Notes: generated from the sequence alone by a model not told the origin. DNA of 47,424 nucleotides from Porphyromonadaceae bacterium (GCA_007280905.1 QYQM01000144.1:1-47424); one strand, 5' to 3'. Positions 10,301 through 19,390 are shown, counted from the stretch's first letter. A program made the numbers and translations.

Positions 10301-10393
10301 GAAATTGGTGGAGGAGTGTTCAGCTATGGCGTTGACCACGGTATTTACCCGCAAGCCAGGTCGATTTACGGTGGTATTAACGTTACGTTCTAA
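7301..10393 (+). CDS. SusC-like TonB-dependent outer-membrane transporter
   Basis: A protein of 1030 residues, typical for SusC. It has a signal peptide (about 1-27), a carboxypeptidase-regulatory-like domain (about 31-107, VSGTVSDEKGNGLPGVNVLVKG), a TonB-box-like AEAVVVGYG near 110-118, a plug domain (about 118-230, with LYIVDGLPTNG and AASAAIYGARAANGVILITTKRG) and a 22-strand barrel to the C-terminal aromatic GGINVTF. It imports oligosaccharides across the outer membrane with the SusD partner encoded 26 bases downstream. The enzymes of the locus suggest beta-1,3-glucan oligomers, but substrate cannot be read from this sequence. Confidence 0.97.
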   Translation: MYLKISRLLKVTVAVIIFGMVVGSAAAQGLLVSGTVSDEKGNGLPGVNVLVKGTSIGISTDASGKYSISVPNAKATLLFSYVGYLSTEEAVNGRAVVNVSMKPSAYDLAEAVVVGYGLQKKSLITGSIARVSSEEMARGNNLRINQALQGKTAGVVIMNNSGQPGDFVSVRIRGIGTNGDAEPLYIVDGLPTNGYGIDYLSPSDIESVEVLKDAASAAIYGARAANGVILITTKRGGTGKTQITYENYVGVQNPWRKLDVLNKNDYLMLQNEAAANAGQPWKFSQAMMDTLKWDTDWQDQMFNYNAPKTNHQITFSGGNNKASFMSSINYYKQDGIVAKGKSQFERFTYKLNTDWDMNFVKVGSSITLANLNSKGIAANDHFAATSLIQALNTPPIVPVTFADGTWATPEDFGIGMQEITNPIAMLSYTNSATNTYKAVGNAFATFDFGKLSDALNGLSFRTSFGGEYALVINRGYTPKYDLDATHKTLINGVSRSEDNYINWNLENVLTYDKTIGSSHFTALLGHAAQRNQYSNVGGSKNDVIFSDFDHAYIDNAVDPLSATIYGGYGDHTMLSYFGRINYDLMGRYLITAIMRIDGSSRFGSANKFGTFPSVSAGWIFTQESFMKNTASWLSFGKLRASWGRNGNESIGDFRYTSIMGTGSIYYFGMGKNQYNGMVPSRIANPSLRWETSEQTDLGLDLGFLNNKMTFTADFYNKTTKDWLIEAPAPLLVGNVPPVINGGTVQNIGFDLELGYREHVGELYIDFKLIGNTNKNTVLDIQNEEQRLQGGSGGFGQADIVRAQVGSPLGVFYGVKTDGIFQNQAEVNAHVDSVGHLIQPNAQPGDFRFVDQNGDGTIDSEDRVEIGNPYPDFTGGLNLTLEYKGFDMNMFWYASLGAQVWDATRRYDMNFTNYRGSALERWTGEGTSNTYPRLTYSDLNQNFKTPSDFWVKNADYLRLRNLSLGYTLPVKVTSWLHISKLRIYLAGENLLTFTKYDGYEPEIGGGVFSYGVDHGIYPQARSIYGGINVTF

Positions 10394-10419
10394 TTGTTAA
10401 CTATTTAAATCAAGCTAAA

Positions 10420-12024
10420 ATGAAAAAAATACGATATATAGCTTACGCAGCCATTGTAATCTTCGGGATGCAGGCATGTACTAAAAGTTTCCTGGAGCTG
10501 GAGCCCAAGACTGGCCTGGTTGAAGACAATTTCTATAAAACCGAGAACGATGCTTTCCTGGCACTTACAGCAGTTTATCAGGCATTGGCGGTGCAAAACT
10601 GGCAGTTCATTCCGCTCATGTCGGATATTTTCTCGGATGATGCATTCGCCGGCGGAGCCGATGCAGGCGATATGAGCCAATGGCAAGAAATCGAACTGTC
10701 GCGGATGACCGACGCAAACGGTTCAGCCAGTGATTTATGGAACCGGTGTTACACCGCGATTTATCGCGCCAACCTGTATCTGGAAAAAGAAGGCGGAATT
10801 ACCTGGACCAACCCGGCAAACCAAAAGCGTTTTGCCGCTGAAGCCAAATTCATTCGCGGTTACATTTTTTGGGATCTTGCCCGTCACTATGGCTGGGTTC
10901 CGATTATCACATCGGTATTGCCTTCCATCGATGACTATCGCAGTGTTACCCAAAACAACCCTTCGGAAGTTTATACCCAGGTTGCTAAGGACCTTCTCGA
11001 TGCACTACCGGATCTTCCGGATATTGTTCCCTCAACGGAGGTTGGCCGTGTGACCAAATACGCTGCCGAAGCGCTTATCGCCCGCATCTACCTGTATCAT
11101 ACCGGTATAAAAACCGCCATACCTGAATTAGGGCTGACCGGTGCATGGACCAACGGAACGACAACCATTGATAAAGCCTATGTACAGACCGCACTGGATG
11201 ACATCATTACCAATGGCGGATATACGCTTCTACCTAATTATGCTGATCTTTTCGACTGGGCTCATCAAAACAGCAGTGAATCCATTTTTGAATTGCAGTA
11301 TTCCGAAAAAGCTAAATCCGGCGATTGGGGTGGTTGGGGAATTCACGCTAATTTCTCGGTCATCTTTTACGGCATGCGCAACGCTGCCGGGTTTGGTGGT
11401 GTTTGGGATGCAGGATGGAGTTTTGCAACCATAACCTGGTCATTGGTAAATGAATATGAAGCCGGCGATCCGCGAAAGGATGCTACCATTTTTAACGCAG
11501 ATGCCGAATCGGGCACCTATCTTCGTGCTTTCGAAAATACCGGGTATTTTAATAAGAAATGGATGCCCAGGAGCGCTTTCCAGGCAACAGCAGGTTCTCG
11601 TGAACTTAACTACCCGGCTAACTTCATCGATATCCGTTTGGCAGATGTATTGCTGATGGCTTCGGAGATGTACCTAACCGATAATCCATCCAAAGCCAAA
11701 GATTATCTGAATTTAGTCAGAACCCGTGCCATGGGTGCATCGGCTGCTCTAAATACGGTTACCCTGAATGATATTTTGCATGAGCGTCGTGTGGAACTTG
11801 CCGGCGAAGGCTCCCGTAAATGGGATCTTCTCCGCCAGGGCCTCAATTATACCAAAACCAAAATTGACGCCAGCTTCAATGTTCCTTCAACTGCTCCGAA
11901 CAAGCAGGATTTTCAGGGAAGAGCTTTTGATCCGCAAACCTATGGAATGTTCCCGATTCCGGGTGTAGAGATCCGCAACTGCAATACGGGTGTATTAAAC
12001 CAGTATGTACCTAAATATAAATAA
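10420..12024 (+). CDS. SusD/RagB-family glycan-binding lipoprotein
   Basis: A protein of 534 residues with an N-terminal lipoprotein signal, lipobox ending at the cysteine of GMQACTKSFLELEP. The body is the SusD alpha-helical TPR-type fold: the N-terminal NFYKTENDAFLALTAVYQAL region, the central AEAKFIRGYIFWDLARHYG motif, and the C-terminal domain with DILHERRVELAGEGSRKWDLLRQG and FPIPGVEI, both hallmarks of RagB/SusD. It forms the lid of the SusC transporter on the cell surface and captures glycan. The pair with susC is conserved in order and spacing. Confidence 0.96.
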   Translation: MKKIRYIAYAAIVIFGMQACTKSFLELEPKTGLVEDNFYKTENDAFLALTAVYQALAVQNWQFIPLMSDIFSDDAFAGGADAGDMSQWQEIELSRMTDANGSASDLWNRCYTAIYRANLYLEKEGGITWTNPANQKRFAAEAKFIRGYIFWDLARHYGWVPIITSVLPSIDDYRSVTQNNPSEVYTQVAKDLLDALPDLPDIVPSTEVGRVTKYAAEALIARIYLYHTGIKTAIPELGLTGAWTNGTTTIDKAYVQTALDDIITNGGYTLLPNYADLFDWAHQNSSESIFELQYSEKAKSGDWGGWGIHANFSVIFYGMRNAAGFGGVWDAGWSFATITWSLVNEYEAGDPRKDATIFNADAESGTYLRAFENTGYFNKKWMPRSAFQATAGSRELNYPANFIDIRLADVLLMASEMYLTDNPSKAKDYLNLVRTRAMGASAALNTVTLNDILHERRVELAGEGSRKWDLLRQGLNYTKTKIDASFNVPSTAPNKQDFQGRAFDPQTYGMFPIPGVEIRNCNTGVLNQYVPKYK

Positions 12025-12080
12025 ATCAGTGTTCAGTGAGTACGCTACAAATCTGACAAGAATTTAAAAATTATTTACGA

Positions 12081-13823
12081 ATGAAAAATCTAAAATATAT
12101 CCTATTCCTGGCCGTATCGGCCTTAATACTCGGCTCCTGCGAACCGACCGTACTGCCAACACCCGATATTGGTGCAGCTCCAACGGCCGCTGACCTGCAA
12201 ATCACGATAACTCCCGGTGCGGATGCCTTCCATTTTGTGATCGAAAATAAGTCGACTATTACAGGTATAGCAGCCTGGGATCTTGGAAACGGAAACACCG
12301 CCAGCGGTGAAAAAGTAGTTGCCTACTACCCGGTACCGGATACTTATACCGTTAAACTGTCCCTTTATACAAAAGGAGGAAATGCTTCGATAACTAAGAG
12401 TATCACTACTAATGAAACCGACTGGGCCTATTTTTCCGACCCGGTTATTACCTTGCTTTCGGGCGGAATTGATGCAGTAAACGGCAGATCATGGGTAATG
12501 GACAGCCTGGCTCAGGGACACATGGGTGTTGGCCCGGATCTGGCAAACAGCACAACCTGGTGGAGTGCGGGCCCCCTGGTTAAATCTAATAAAGGGCTGT
12601 ATGATGATGTACTGAATTTTAAACTCACCGGTTTCGCTGCAACCTATGATAATAAAGGGGTTAGCTATGTGAAGGATTTCCGCAGGAACGATGCGGCCTA
12701 TTCTAATCCCAGGATGAACGACACCGATTATATGGTCGACTATCCCGGACCAATCTCCGGAACCTGGTCGTTCCTTGTCAGAGACGGTAAAAAGTATCTG
12801 AAATTATCCGGGCCAAAACCGATCTTTCCATGCTTTGATACAGGCGCCAAGGACGGTGAATATCAAATCCTCAACATTTCCGAAAATGGCCTGGAACTGG
12901 CTTGCATCGGCGGTGATGGCAATGCATGGCATTACCTGCTGATTCCCCAGGGGTACGTTTTACCTACCATTAGTTTCGATGCCGTATTTGCTCCCACCGC
13001 CAATCCGAATGAATATGAGTTTTCATTGGCCAACCTGAAAATACCAGCCGGATTATCCGTGACAAATGTGTTATGGACCTTTGGCGATGGCAACACCGTT
13101 GAAACTACCAACCCCAATCAATCGCAGGTAAATACTTTTATGCGCAAAGGCACTTATGTTGTTTCGGTTGAAGTGACTTCCTCGGAAGGTAAAACCTATA
13201 CCAAGGACCTCTCCGTTGTTGTTGTTGCCAACCATCCTGATTATGTGGAATATCTCCTCAATGCCATGGTTATGTACAACGATTTTGGTGAGACTATCCT
13301 GACTCCTGCCGGACTGGATCTGTCCGGTGGTACCGCTACCCTCGCCGTGGTTTCCAATCCGGATCCAAGCACGTATCCTAACCGGAGTAAAAATGTGGCC
13401 CTGTTTACCAAAACAAACAACGACTGGGCCAATGTTTACATCTTACTGCCTGAAGGATACCGTTTTGATATCACAAAACAGACCAAATTCAAAGTGCTTG
13501 TTTACGGTACAGCCGGACAGGAAGTATTAATGAAACTGGAGAATACTGACAGGGCCGGAAATGCGTGGCAAACCGGATGCGAATTGAAACAGAAGATTAC
13601 CGCAACAAACAAATGGGAAATCATGGAGTTTGATTATGCCGGTGCTCCTGCAGGGTTCGACTGGACAGGGGATATTTTCACAACGAATATTGCCACTGAC
13701 GACCGGTTTAATCATGGCTTCTATAATGTGGTTCGGATCATGTATCAGCCGGGAAATCACGATGCAACTTTCAGCGTGTATCTCGATGACATCGCCGGAC
13801 CTCATGTTGCCGGATTAAAATAG
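12081..13823 (+). CDS. PKD-domain surface lipoprotein, probable glycan-binding protein
   Basis: A protein of 580 residues. The signal ends in the lipobox LGSCEP, so it is probably a lipid-anchored surface protein. Two PKD-like domains are visible: about 35-112 (IAAWDLGNGNTASGEK) and about 295-385 (VLWTFGDGNTVETTN). Between them is a region of about 170 residues with no confident family call. The C-terminal part (about 395-580) resembles a jelly-roll carbohydrate-binding module (FDWTG ... FSVYLDDIAG). It takes the place of SusE/SusF as third gene after susCD, 56 bases after susD. A role as an extra glucan-binding protein is inferred from position and architecture. Confidence 0.82.
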   Translation: MKNLKYILFLAVSALILGSCEPTVLPTPDIGAAPTAADLQITITPGADAFHFVIENKSTITGIAAWDLGNGNTASGEKVVAYYPVPDTYTVKLSLYTKGGNASITKSITTNETDWAYFSDPVITLLSGGIDAVNGRSWVMDSLAQGHMGVGPDLANSTTWWSAGPLVKSNKGLYDDVLNFKLTGFAATYDNKGVSYVKDFRRNDAAYSNPRMNDTDYMVDYPGPISGTWSFLVRDGKKYLKLSGPKPIFPCFDTGAKDGEYQILNISENGLELACIGGDGNAWHYLLIPQGYVLPTISFDAVFAPTANPNEYEFSLANLKIPAGLSVTNVLWTFGDGNTVETTNPNQSQVNTFMRKGTYVVSVEVTSSEGKTYTKDLSVVVVANHPDYVEYLLNAMVMYNDFGETILTPAGLDLSGGTATLAVVSNPDPSTYPNRSKNVALFTKTNNDWANVYILLPEGYRFDITKQTKFKVLVYGTAGQEVLMKLENTDRAGNAWQTGCELKQKITATNKWEIMEFDYAGAPAGFDWTGDIFTTNIATDDRFNHGFYNVVRIMYQPGNHDATFSVYLDDIAGPHVAGLK

Positions 13824-13860
13824 TGACTTTCTTTTCATAATTATTAGTATTTGGAAATCA

Positions 13861-13920
13861 GGGGTTACCGTGGAATGTACCGATTTTTTTGGAATTTCTC
13901 TGGTAACCCCTTTCTTTTTT
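13861..13920 (+). terminator. Hairpin with T-tract between the PKD and CBM6 protein genes
   Basis: GGGGTTACC at 13861-13869 pairs perfectly with GGTAACCCC at 13902-13910 and is followed by TTTCTTTTTT. It resembles an intrinsic terminator with a long (32-nt) loop. The next start codon is only about 10 bases further on, so it may set lower expression of the downstream enzymes or act as an attenuator. Confidence 0.6.
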
Positions 13921-13930
13921 GAAAACAAGA

Positions 13931-16213
13931 ATGGCTTTTTTACCCTATCTATATAAAAAAATACTATTCTTCCTTCTGTTAGTTTGGTCGCTTGAAAGTG
14001 TGGGTCAGAGCAATGCTTCCCGGTATTGGGGAATCATGGACGATGTTTCACTCGGCGACACAACTTCTATTTCTCAGTTGCGCATACAATTCGGAAAACA
14101 ACCCGTTTTTGTTTCGCGCATACCGGATTGGAATCCGGCAGGATTGAATTTTCCGGCTGCTGAATGTGATCAGATCAAAGCTGCAGGCAGCATTCCATTT
14201 ATTTCTATCGATCTGTTGATCTCTTTATCAGATATTTTAAAGGGTAAATACAATGCGGTTCTGGAACAATTTGGTGCAAAAATCCATAGTTTCAATAGTC
14301 CCTTGTTTATCCGATGGGCACGCGAGCCTAACAGCGACTGGAATTCCTGGAACGGTTCGAAAAATCCGGAAGGGGCCAGAATTTACACAGATGCCTACCG
14401 GTATGTGGTTGATAAAATCACAGAAGCCCATCCGGCAAAGCCCATTATGCTCGCCGAAACAGGATGTGCCCCCAATGGAGGGGATAAAGCTGTCTGGATC
14501 AACGATCTGTTTCAATCCTTAAAAGTCAATTTCACCCAAATCAGGGCCATTATCTGGAACAATCGCCAAACCTCTGCTGATTGGCGCCTTTCTTCACCCG
14601 CTTCGGCCGCAACTGCTTTTGCAGCAGGACTTTCCGATTCCTCATTTTTGGACAATATATCCGGTTTGGAATCTTTGCACATCAATTTCCCGAAATACAC
14701 CAGGCCTGTAAACCAAGGATTTCTGAGAGCCTCAGGTAAAAAAATTATTGACGGCAATAACCGCGAAATCCTTCTCCGCGGGATGGGTCTTGGAGGCTGG
14801 ATGCTACAGGAGGGTTATATGCTTGAAACCGGCGATTTTGCCGGAACCCGGCATGAAATCAAAGCCAGAATAAAAAACTTGGTCGGACAAGCCGGTATGG
14901 AGCAATTTTACGATGCCTGGCTGGCTAATCATGTCACCAAAGCAGATATCGACACCCTGGCCAGGTGGGGATTTAATTCAGTGAGGCCTGCACTCCACTA
15001 CAACCTGTTCACCCTCCCCATTGAAGATGAGCCGGTAGGAGGCCGGCAAACGTGGCTGGAAAAAGGATTTGTGATGCTCGATAGCCTGGTCTCCTGGTGC
15101 GCTGCCAATCAGATGTATGTGATACTGGATCTTCACGCGGCCCCCGGCGGACAAGGCCGCGATAATAATATATCAGACAGGGATCCCAATAAACTCTCCC
15201 TCTGGGAAAACGCTGCCGGAGTACCGTTTTCCCTGCTTTCCGCAAAAACTGACGATATGGGAAAGCAGATCATACTGACTTTCAATAAACAACTATCCGG
15301 ATTCCCGGCATCGGGATCGCAGTTCACTCTCTCTGTCGGGAGCAAAAACTATGTACCTGATTCTGTCACTTTCGAATCGATCAATCCTCCATCCATAAGG
15401 CTGTGGTTTGGTTCCATTTTTTCAGATACCGATATATTAAAACTTTCCTTCAACGGAAATCAGATAACCAGCTCCGGCGAAGATATTTTAGAACCATTCG
15501 CTGATGTTCCCGTTGTCAATACGATCATCCCGCGATTGCCGATTCCGGGAATCCTGGAAGCCGAGAATTACAGCGTGAACAGCGGTTTTATTTTTGAGCC
15601 CTGCAGTGACACCGGAGGCGGAACAAATGCAGGCTGGACCGATGCAGGCGACTACCTGGAATTTCCGCTACGGATCGCTGAGATGGCCCTCTATCAAGTA
15701 ACCTACCGGTATGCCTGCAATTCCGGGACCTCAAAAGCTGAACTGTTTATTATTGATGACACCATGCAGTCGATGCATACCGTGGACTTTGCAGCTACCG
15801 GCGGCTGGCAGAACTGGAGTTCGGTAACGGTATCCGACAGTTTGCCGGCGGGGTTGAAAACCATCCGGATAACTGCACTGACGAGCGGGTTCAACCTCAA
15901 CTGGATTGAATTTATTAAAGTTCCAGGCACCACCGATTCGATTGTTGTTGCCAAGGCCGCATTCAAATTATTCCCGAATCCGGCGGAAAACTTTGTTATC
16001 TTTGAGATCAGCAATCCCAATGGCAAATCCCGGCAACTGGAATTAATGGATATGCTGGATCGCATTCTATATAAGCAGGATACTCCTTCAACCATTACCG
16101 CAAAATGCACCGTTAATACCTCTGGTTATCTTCCGGGAATCTATCTTATCCGTGTGGGTGATGAACAAACCTTAGGAACTCAACCTCTTTTGATCAAAAA
16201 TATGAAACCATAA
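13931..16213 (+). CDS. Multidomain GH26-like / GH5-like / CBM6 protein with T9SS sorting domain, catalytic domains apparently shortened
   Basis: I choose ATG 13931 (760 residues) over an in-frame TTG at 13919 inside the terminator tail. Domains: signal (1-26), a GH26-like region (about 30-240), a GH5-like region (about 262-427), an Ig/SwmB-like linker (about 430-528), a CBM6 module (about 540-665, ILEAENYS ... WTDAGDYLEF) and a T9SS type A sorting domain (about 678-760, FKLFPNPAENFVIF). In the GH26-like part, likely catalytic glutamates E132 (REPN) and E176 (AETG) are only 44 residues apart, so strands between them seem missing. The GH5-like part stops after DPNKLSLWEN, before the strands that carry both GH5 catalytic glutamates. 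The surface protein may now only bind glucan through CBM6. The GH3 gene begins 5 bases later. Confidence 0.78.
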   Translation: MAFLPYLYKKILFFLLLVWSLESVGQSNASRYWGIMDDVSLGDTTSISQLRIQFGKQPVFVSRIPDWNPAGLNFPAAECDQIKAAGSIPFISIDLLISLSDILKGKYNAVLEQFGAKIHSFNSPLFIRWAREPNSDWNSWNGSKNPEGARIYTDAYRYVVDKITEAHPAKPIMLAETGCAPNGGDKAVWINDLFQSLKVNFTQIRAIIWNNRQTSADWRLSSPASAATAFAAGLSDSSFLDNISGLESLHINFPKYTRPVNQGFLRASGKKIIDGNNREILLRGMGLGGWMLQEGYMLETGDFAGTRHEIKARIKNLVGQAGMEQFYDAWLANHVTKADIDTLARWGFNSVRPALHYNLFTLPIEDEPVGGRQTWLEKGFVMLDSLVSWCAANQMYVILDLHAAPGGQGRDNNISDRDPNKLSLWENAAGVPFSLLSAKTDDMGKQIILTFNKQLSGFPASGSQFTLSVGSKNYVPDSVTFESINPPSIRLWFGSIFSDTDILKLSFNGNQITSSGEDILEPFADVPVVNTIIPRLPIPGILEAENYSVNSGFIFEPCSDTGGGTNAGWTDAGDYLEFPLRIAEMALYQVTYRYACNSGTSKAELFIIDDTMQSMHTVDFAATGGWQNWSSVTVSDSLPAGLKTIRITALTSGFNLNWIEFIKVPGTTDSIVVAKAAFKLFPNPAENFVIFEISNPNGKSRQLELMDMLDRILYKQDTPSTITAKCTVNTSGYLPGIYLIRVGDEQTLGTQPLLIKNMKP

Positions 16214-16218
16214 ATCTT

Positions 16219-18453
16219 ATGAAAAAAATTATTTTCCTCGCAGCAATGAGCATTCTTGGCATTACCGCTTGTAAAACAGTTGTCAAAGAGACTCCTGACA
16301 ATTCCGAAAAGGAGGTGATGAAAAAAGCGGATAGCGTTTTGGCTTTGATGACCCTCGATGAAAAGATCGGCCAGTTAAATCAATTCTCCGGCGATGGCGA
16401 GTTAACCGGTCCGGTTGCCTTAAGGCCTGATTTATTGCAAAGCATCCGGGATGGGAAGGTGGGTTCCATGCTGAACATCAATGGAGCAGATTATACCCGG
16501 AAAATCCAGAAAATTGCCATTGAAGAATCCCGTTTGAAGATCCCCCTGATCTTTGGTTATGATGTCATTCACGGCTATAAAACCATCTTTCCCATACCTT
16601 TGGGAGAAGCAGCATCCTGGGACATTGAAGTGGCTGAAAGATCGGCACGCATCGGTGCCACAGAAGCCGCTGCAGCCGGTCAGCACTGGACCTTTGCCCC
16701 GATGGTTGATATTGCCCGCGATCCGCGCTGGGGACGCATCATGGAAGGCTCGGGCGAAGATCCTTATCTGGGATCAAGATTGGCTGAGGCCAGAGTAAAA
16801 GGCTTTCAGGGCAAAAATCTGGCCGATATCACCACCATTCTGGCATGCGCCAAACATTATGCGGGATATGGGAATGCCCAGGCAGGCCGAGACTATTACA
16901 CCACCGATATGAGCGATAACACCCTTCGTGAAATATACCTGCCGCCTTTCAAGGCAGCAGCAAAAGCCGGTGTGGAAACCTTTATGTCGGCATTCAATGA
17001 CCTGAACGGGGTACCGGCAACCGGTAACAAATATCTGATCCACGATATCCTTAAAACCGAATGGGCCTTTAAAGGGATGGTTGTCAGTGACTGGGGATCG
17101 ATATCCGAGATGATTCCCCATGGGATAGTTGCAAACAAATATGAAGCCGGCGACCTGGCTTTCAATGCCGGGGTGGATATGGATATGGAAGGCAACGTCT
17201 ATCTCACGGAGATGAAGAATCTGTTGAAAGATGGAAACATTACCGAAGCCCAAATCGATGAATCCGTGCGCCGTGTTTTACGGTTGAAATTTCTACTCGG
17301 GCTCTTTGAAGATCCTTATCGCTACAGTAATACTGAACGTGAATCACAAACCTTATTAAAACCCGAATTTCTCGCTGAGGCCCGCGATGCAGCGAGGAAG
17401 TCATTTGTTCTGCTTAAAAACGAGAACCAGGTGCTGCCGCTGAATATATCAGTAAAAAGTGTCGCCCTGATCGGTCCGGCCGCCGATGCAGCGGATGATA
17501 TGATTGGAAACTGGTCGGGACGCGGCGAAGGAAAACATGTCATTACACTTAAAAAAGAACTGGAAACCCGGTTAGGTGCCGGTAAAGTGCTCTATGCCAA
17601 AGGTGCAAACTTCAACGACAGCGATAAATCCGGGTTTGCTGCTGCAATGGCTGCCGCACGCCGGGCCGATATAATCATTGCTGCTTGCGGAGAAGCGGGG
17701 ATGATGTCGGGCGAAAGTATGAGCCGTGCCGATATCTCCATCCCTGGGGTCCAGGAAGAATTGATCCTTGAGATGGCAAAACTGGGAAAACCGATGGTAT
17801 TGGTGCTGTTCAACGGACGGCCGCTAATCCTGACCAAGGTAAACACCTTTGTACCAGCCATTCTGGAGGCCTGGATACCCGGAACTATGACGGGCCCGGC
17901 CTTATGCGATGTTTTGTTTGGAGAATATAATCCCTCGGGGAAGCTTCCGGTTACCTTCCCATATTCGGTGGGGCAGATCCCTATCTATTATAATCATAAA
18001 AACTCCGGCCGACCGGGCAGTCAGGAACAGAAATTCACCTCTCGCTATCTGGATGTTCCAAATGATCCTCTTTTCCCGTTTGGTTATGGATTGAGTTACA
18101 CCCAGTTTGCGTATAACAATCTGATTCTTAGTGAATCCATCGTGTCCGACATCCACCCGCTGGAAGTCAGGGTTGATATAAAAAATACAGGGCTGGTAGC
18201 CGGAACTGAGACCGTTCAACTGTATATTCGCGACCTGGTTGGATCCGTAACGCGCCCGGTTAAAGAACTCAAAGGCTTTACGAAAGTGATGCTGAAGGCC
18301 GGAGAGGTTCAGACCGTCAGTTTTAAAGTGGCCAAAGAAGATTTATCCTTTTACAACCGTGAGGGGGTTTGGGGTACTGAGCCGGGTAAATTCAAAGTAT
18401 TTGTAGGAACCAATTCCCAGAATACCATAGAGGCAGGCTTTGAGTTGAAATAA
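16219..18453 (+). CDS. bglX: GH3 beta-glucosidase, BglX type, lipoprotein
   Basis: A protein of 744 residues, close to E. coli BglX. It has a lipoprotein signal (lipobox ITACK at about residue 18). The GH3 N-terminal barrel shows PLIFGYDVIHGYKTIFPIPL, FAPMVDIARDPRWGR and the nucleophile D291 in GMVVSDWGS. The GH3 C-terminal domain (about 390-620) and a fibronectin III-like domain (about 650-740, ending GTEPGKFKVFVGTNS) follow. It removes terminal glucose from beta-linked oligosaccharides, probably in the periplasm. The start lies 5 bases after the preceding stop, so the two are co-transcribed. In the context of two GH16 enzymes it would complete laminarin-oligosaccharide breakdown. Confidence 0.95.
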   Translation: MKKIIFLAAMSILGITACKTVVKETPDNSEKEVMKKADSVLALMTLDEKIGQLNQFSGDGELTGPVALRPDLLQSIRDGKVGSMLNINGADYTRKIQKIAIEESRLKIPLIFGYDVIHGYKTIFPIPLGEAASWDIEVAERSARIGATEAAAAGQHWTFAPMVDIARDPRWGRIMEGSGEDPYLGSRLAEARVKGFQGKNLADITTILACAKHYAGYGNAQAGRDYYTTDMSDNTLREIYLPPFKAAAKAGVETFMSAFNDLNGVPATGNKYLIHDILKTEWAFKGMVVSDWGSISEMIPHGIVANKYEAGDLAFNAGVDMDMEGNVYLTEMKNLLKDGNITEAQIDESVRRVLRLKFLLGLFEDPYRYSNTERESQTLLKPEFLAEARDAARKSFVLLKNENQVLPLNISVKSVALIGPAADAADDMIGNWSGRGEGKHVITLKKELETRLGAGKVLYAKGANFNDSDKSGFAAAMAAARRADIIIAACGEAGMMSGESMSRADISIPGVQEELILEMAKLGKPMVLVLFNGRPLILTKVNTFVPAILEAWIPGTMTGPALCDVLFGEYNPSGKLPVTFPYSVGQIPIYYNHKNSGRPGSQEQKFTSRYLDVPNDPLFPFGYGLSYTQFAYNNLILSESIVSDIHPLEVRVDIKNTGLVAGTETVQLYIRDLVGSVTRPVKELKGFTKVMLKAGEVQTVSFKVAKEDLSFYNREGVWGTEPGKFKVFVGTNSQNTIEAGFELK

Positions 18454-18464
18454 ACTGAATACTT

Positions 18465-18566
18465 ACCACGGAGACACAGAGATCACGGAGTTCCAAGGAG
18501 ATAAGTCTTTAAACATCTTCGCAAATTCTTCTCTGTGTTTCTCTATGTTCTCTGTGTCTCCGTGGT
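18465..18566. repeat. Inverted repeat of the ACCACGGAGACACAGAG type
   Basis: An 18-bp sequence at 18465-18482 is repeated as its perfect reverse complement at 18549-18566, followed by TTTTTTG. The inner part repeats further CACGGAG / CTCTGTGTTTCTCT words. This is a second repeat family, unrelated in sequence to the heptad arrays. Located between GH3 and GH16, it may terminate transcription. Confidence 0.85.
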
Positions 18567-18601
18567 TTTTTGCTGCTGAATATTTACGAAAAAAATTACT
18601 A

Positions 18602-19390
18602 ATGAGAAATATTTTCCTTTTCCTGGCACTGGTTCTAACCGTATCCTGTGTCAATAATAACCCGGGATCCCGCAAACTCGTCTGGAGTGATGAGTTCAAT
18701 GGAACAGGACTGCCCGATGCCTCAAAATGGAGTTACGATACCATAGGAAATGCAACCGGTTGGGGAAATAACGAATGGCAGAACTATACGGCAGGACGAA
18801 TCGAGAACGCTTTTGTCGAAAACGGAATGCTGCATATCAAAGCTATCAAGGAACCAACCGGCGATAAGCAATATAGCTCGGCCCGATTAATCACCAAAGG
18901 TAAAGGCGATTGGCTGTTTGGCCGGATAGAGGTGCGTGCCAAATTGCCAGGGACTCTTGGTATCTGGCCGGCTATCTGGATGTTACCCACCGATTGGGAA
19001 TATGGAGGATGGCCAAAATCAGGCGAGGTCGATATTATGGAGCATGTGGGGTATATGCCTGATTCGGTATTTGCCTCGGTACATACCGAAAGTTTCAATC
19101 ATGTTATTCGCACCCAGCGAACCAAAGGATTTTACCTGCCCGACCTTCATGAACAGTTCCACGTGTATGCGGTTGAATGGGATTCCGCTATGATCAAGGC
19201 CTTTGTGGATGATAAAATGTACTTTTCATTCAAAAAAGAAGCCGCTAATCCGAAAGTCTGGCCATTTGACAAGAAGTTTCATCTCCTGCTGAATGTTGCC
19301 GTCGGAGGGAACTGGGGAGCAGTGAAAGGGGTTGATGATACCGGATTCCCGCAGGAAATGATTGTTGATTATGTGAGAATTTATCAGTAA
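18602..19390 (+). CDS. GH16 endo-beta-1,3-glucanase (laminarinase-like), lipoprotein
   Basis: I start at ATG 18602, giving 262 residues, because an upstream in-frame ATG lies inside the inverted repeat and would spoil the lipoprotein signal MRNIFLFLALVLTVSC. The single GH16 domain (about 25-262) has the catalytic motif GEVDIMEHVG with nucleophile E142, D144 and acid/base E147; the extra Met after the Ile is typical of laminarinases rather than lichenases. WPAIWMLP and FHLLLNVAVGGNWGG-like sequence line the substrate cleft. It probably hydrolyses beta-1,3-glucan on the cell surface. The second GH16 gene begins 9 bases after its stop. Confidence 0.95.
   Translation: MRNIFLFLALVLTVSCVNNNPGSRKLVWSDEFNGTGLPDASKWSYDTIGNATGWGNNEWQNYTAGRIENAFVENGMLHIKAIKEPTGDKQYSSARLITKGKGDWLFGRIEVRAKLPGTLGIWPAIWMLPTDWEYGGWPKSGEVDIMEHVGYMPDSVFASVHTESFNHVIRTQRTKGFYLPDLHEQFHVYAVEWDSAMIKAFVDDKMYFSFKKEAANPKVWPFDKKFHLLLNVAVGGNWGAVKGVDDTGFPQEMIVDYVRIYQ

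Noticed and set aside
16774-17253. 159-codon open frame antisense to the GH3 gene
   Set aside because: Shadow of the GH3 coding frame; no signal or recognisable domain.
18545-18601. Upstream start of the first GH16 gene
   Set aside because: It lies in the inverted repeat and would put 19 residues before a good lipoprotein signal.
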